DNA from: Pithys albifrons albifrons
Lineage: Eukaryota; Chordata; Aves; Passeriformes; Thamnophilidae
DNA: 64,000 nt
Reading direction: 5' to 3'
NCBI RefSeq assembly: GCF_047495875.1
Contig: NC_092473.1
Span: 15,544,388 to 15,608,387 of the forward strand
Under the pieces are notes generated by a model that made no database searches, was not told the DNA's origin, and saw nothing but the letters and a program-made list of their open reading frames with translations. A program made the translations under genes and the position numbers. This document shows, piece after piece, positions 61,720 to 64,000 of the stretch (within the stretch, counting starts at the first letter, position 1; every line of letters starts with the position of its first letter).

Positions 61720-61812
61720 GCTGGTTGGAGTGGATGATCCTGAAGGTGTTTTCAAGGCCAGGCTGGATGGGGCTCTGAGCAACCTGTGCTGGTGGAAGGG
61801 CTGTCAGGAGAG
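61720..61812 (+). mobile_element. Rearranged CR1 3' fragment
   Basis: A tail-like GGTTGGAGTGGATGATCCTG is followed by the normally more upstream block AAGGCCAGGCTGGATGGGGC, so the order is altered. Confidence 0.55.
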
Positions 61813-62460
61813 GTGGGATCTCAACACTCCAGCTCATAGACCCAGGTTTGCTCCCCTTAAATCATGGGAAAAGGCAACTCTCTTGTATAAAAATTAACCA
61901 TAATTATTAGTGGTAATTTATCATGGATGATTAATTATTAATAATGAATAATAATGGAATCCTGAGGTAGTAAGGCAGATAAATGGATTTGGGAAACAAA
62001 AGGCCAGTCCCTAATGCTGGGCAGAATTTTACTCTTTTTTTGCCCTGGAGTCAAACACTGAGGCCAAGAACTGGCACCAGAAGAGTCAGAATTTGAGTCA
62101 GACAACAAGGATGAGAAGTTGGGCTTCTTCCTGTCTCCAGGAGGGCCACCACCTCCTCTGGGAACGACCCACCATGGGGACAGCCCTTGGCCAAAGCCCA
62201 CCGTGCTGATCCAGGAGGAGATGCCGAGGCCGGATCCGGCCGGACACGCTGGTGCCACGATGAGCCTGAGCCATCCCGGCATCCCTCCCGCTGCTCGTTA
62301 GCTGTAATTAATTGGGTTTTCCGTGCCAGCTCGGGGGGTGCCCGTGGTGTGCAGCTGTGGCTCAGCGGCGGAGCTGCCCATCTGCGGTGCCCACCCGGAG
62401 CAGCCTGGCAGCTGCAGTGCCTGGTACGGCACCCCGGCCCGGGGCACTGATCCCACAGCC

Positions 62461-62556
62461 CGGGCAGGGAGGTGGGCAGGGAGAGGGAGGGTGGGCAGGG
62501 AGAGGGAGGGTGGGCAGGGAGAGGGAGGCGGGCAGGGACAGGGAGGGTGGGCAGGG
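62461..62556. repeat. 19-bp repeat GGGCAGGGAGAGGGAGGGT, five copies
   Basis: Head-to-tail purine-rich units, the later ones carrying GGGACAGGG or GGGAGAAGC changes. Confidence 0.92.
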
Positions 62557-62907
62557 AGAAGCAGGCTGGACAGCCACAGGAGGCAAACCTTACAGATGCC
62601 CCCCGCGCTCCAGGCACTTCCTGCAGCTGGTGGAGAAGGGCAGGATGTGGCCCTGGGGTTCTGGGGACATGCAGCAGTGCCAAGGTGCCCCCACGGAGCT
62701 GGTCCTGCCCTCAGCAGGAGGAAGGAGTCGGGCTCCAGGGCCAGCTCTGCCCTGGAAGGTGGGCAGGGGGCAGGGACATCCCTTCCCAAGGAGCGTGGAG
62801 AGGGGTGTGAATGTTTATATCAGCAGAGGGTTGTGTTGGGGCTGAGGGAGGGGGTTTCTTGGTGCCCTCCTGGAGGGAGGCCCTTCCTCTGCTCTGGAGG
62901 CCCATGA

Positions 62908-62978
62908 GGAGTTGGACTCGATGATCCCTGGGGGTCCCTTCCAGCTCAGGGTGTTCTGTGGTTCTCTAATTCCATGGT
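62908..62978 (+). mobile_element. Short CR1 3' tail
   Basis: GAGTTGGACTCGATGATCCC, GGGTCCCTTCCAGCTCAGG and GTTCTGTGGTTCT, a typical tail with a degraded octamer. Confidence 0.75.
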
Positions 62979-63589
62979 CTGTGCTAAAGGCAAATGACAG
63001 GAGAGACCAAACTGTGAGTTGAACCCTTTGGGTACTTGGGGGTGTCCAACTCCTCCAACTCTGGTTGAGTGAAATCCTGTTCAGGGCTTGGACCCACTTT
63101 CCTCCTTGTCTCTCCTGCAGCAGCTGAAGGTCCCCACCATGGTCATCACAGGGCATGGACGGTCTGGGAGTGAGGACACGGAGATGGGACAACGTTCCCA
63201 GGGTGGGGAGCTCAGGTTTGTCACCCCAACCTGTGCCACCTCCCCACCATCCCTCAGTCTGGCAGAGGCACCAGCAGACACCCAGCAGTGATGCCAACAA
63301 GTGAGGTGGGCACTGACCTTGCCTCTGGTCTCTCTTGGCCTCATCTCATCAAGGAAAGTGGGAATCAGGCATGAGGAACAGGGATTGACCACCCCAGTGC
63401 CCCACCCACAGGGCCCTGGACACGGATGCCACCACCAGACCCGTCAGAGGAGACAGCTCTGCTCCTGCAAGGCTGGGCACGGTGACAGAGGTGAGAGCCA
63501 CGGGGACAGGGACAGCAGTGCCCAGTCCAACCCTGCACATCCCAAGTGGTTCTCCCTGAGGGATGCCCCTTCTTTCCTGTTTACTCCTT

Positions 63590-64000
63590 CCTCTGGAAGT
63601 GGAACAATAAATAACTTATCGCCGCTGGGTTGGCGCCCGGCCGAGCTGTCAGTGCCGCCCGTTCCCACTGGCCAAGCGTCAGGGCAGGGGGCCAGGCAGG
63701 CTGGGCAGGGGAACAGGCACCACCACAATTAGAAGATTAACACCTTGTTTAGTGGGCACACACTGTCAAGTGGTAAAAGATTGCTCCGGTTGGGCTCTGT
63801 AGAGCAGGGCTCACAAATTACCGTATTAAGCAGGATCTTGCTCCTGGTGGCTCCTGCACCTGTGTCCCCAACCATTGCCATTCATGGCGGGGGGAGCCCA
63901 GCGCTGGGCCGGGGCTGCGCAGCTGCAGGACCATTATTCCCTCTGACCAGATTTGCATATCAATGAGCCCCTGATTAATATTTAAAGAGCCAGCTGTCCG
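63590..64000. other. Unique segment with octamer motif, candidate regulatory element
   Basis: Contains ACAATAAATAACTTATCGCC, CACAATTAGAAGATTAACAC, TTACCGTATTAAGCAGG and, at 63951-63958, ATTTGCAT, the octamer bound by POU-domain factors. No CR1 or tandem repeat interrupts it, and it continues past the window. Confidence 0.3.

Larger units (their letters stand above)
56881..64000. other. Downstream flank of LMF1, no gene recognised
   Basis: After the probable 3' UTR I find no exon with splice, domain or start-codon support. The region holds CR1 elements (57490-58260, 60020-60660, 60868-61092, 61720-61810, 62905-62975), arrays at 59113-59690, 60152-60628 and 62461-62556, and AT-rich unique sequence at 58500-58900, 61290-61640 and 63590-64000. 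The next gene must lie beyond the window. Confidence 0.7.

Noticed and set aside
63000..64000. Possible start of a neighbouring gene such as SOX8 or GNG13
   Set aside because: No HMG-box or G-gamma coding sequence, start codon context or splice-supported exon is visible. From vertebrate gene order SOX8 is expected on the 5' side of LMF1, outside the window.

Overview
The window looks like part of a GC-rich bird microchromosome. The evidence is about thirty CR1 LINE 3' ends (with their characteristic ATTCTATG-type 3' tails and the terminal part of the CR1 ORF2 reading frame), dense minisatellites, and one vertebrate multi-exon gene with long introns. I see no bacterial, plasmid or phage features. 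The species cannot be named from sequence alone.

The only protein-coding gene I can support is the 3' half of LMF1 (lipase maturation factor 1) on the + strand. Six coding exons with GT-AG junctions and matching phases lie at 10455-10622, 34245-34422, 39129-39282, 42309-42492, 50669-50781 and 56029-56203 (stop 56201-56203). Together they encode 323 C-terminal residues. If the full protein is 567 residues, as in human, these are residues about 245-567. With that numbering the known human truncation sites Y439 and W464 fall on a Tyr and a Trp in the fourth exon seen here, which supports both the gene call and the exon order (exons 6-11 of 11). The N-terminal exons lie before the window. LMF1 is a multi-pass ER protein needed for maturation of lipoprotein lipase and related dimeric lipases.

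Layout: 1-10454 is intron with CR1 copies, a GGGCT pentamer array and a composite CR1 carrying a 45-bp VNTR. 10623-34244 is a 23.6 kb intron that starts with a ~73-bp VNTR at the splice donor and holds further minisatellites and composite CR1s. From 33.7 to 40.2 kb, exons 7 and 8 are each enclosed by minisatellite arrays. 42.5-56.0 kb holds two introns with a 26-bp array, paired CR1s, a (GGGT)6 tract and a ~0.57 kb GGAT array. 56204-64000 is 3' UTR and downstream flank with more CR1, two large arrays and AT-rich unique DNA that may be conserved non-coding sequence.

The most unusual material is structural. At least four CR1 copies share one identical internal head-to-tail junction, so the dimer itself appears to have been mobile. 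Two of these composites also share a 91-bp hairpin and a VNTR, and sit in opposite orientation on either side of exon 6. Minisatellites reach right up to the exon 6 donor and the exon 8 acceptor; the exon 8 array carries many acceptor-like AGs, five of them in the correct phase with an open frame. I did not find a new multi-gene system.
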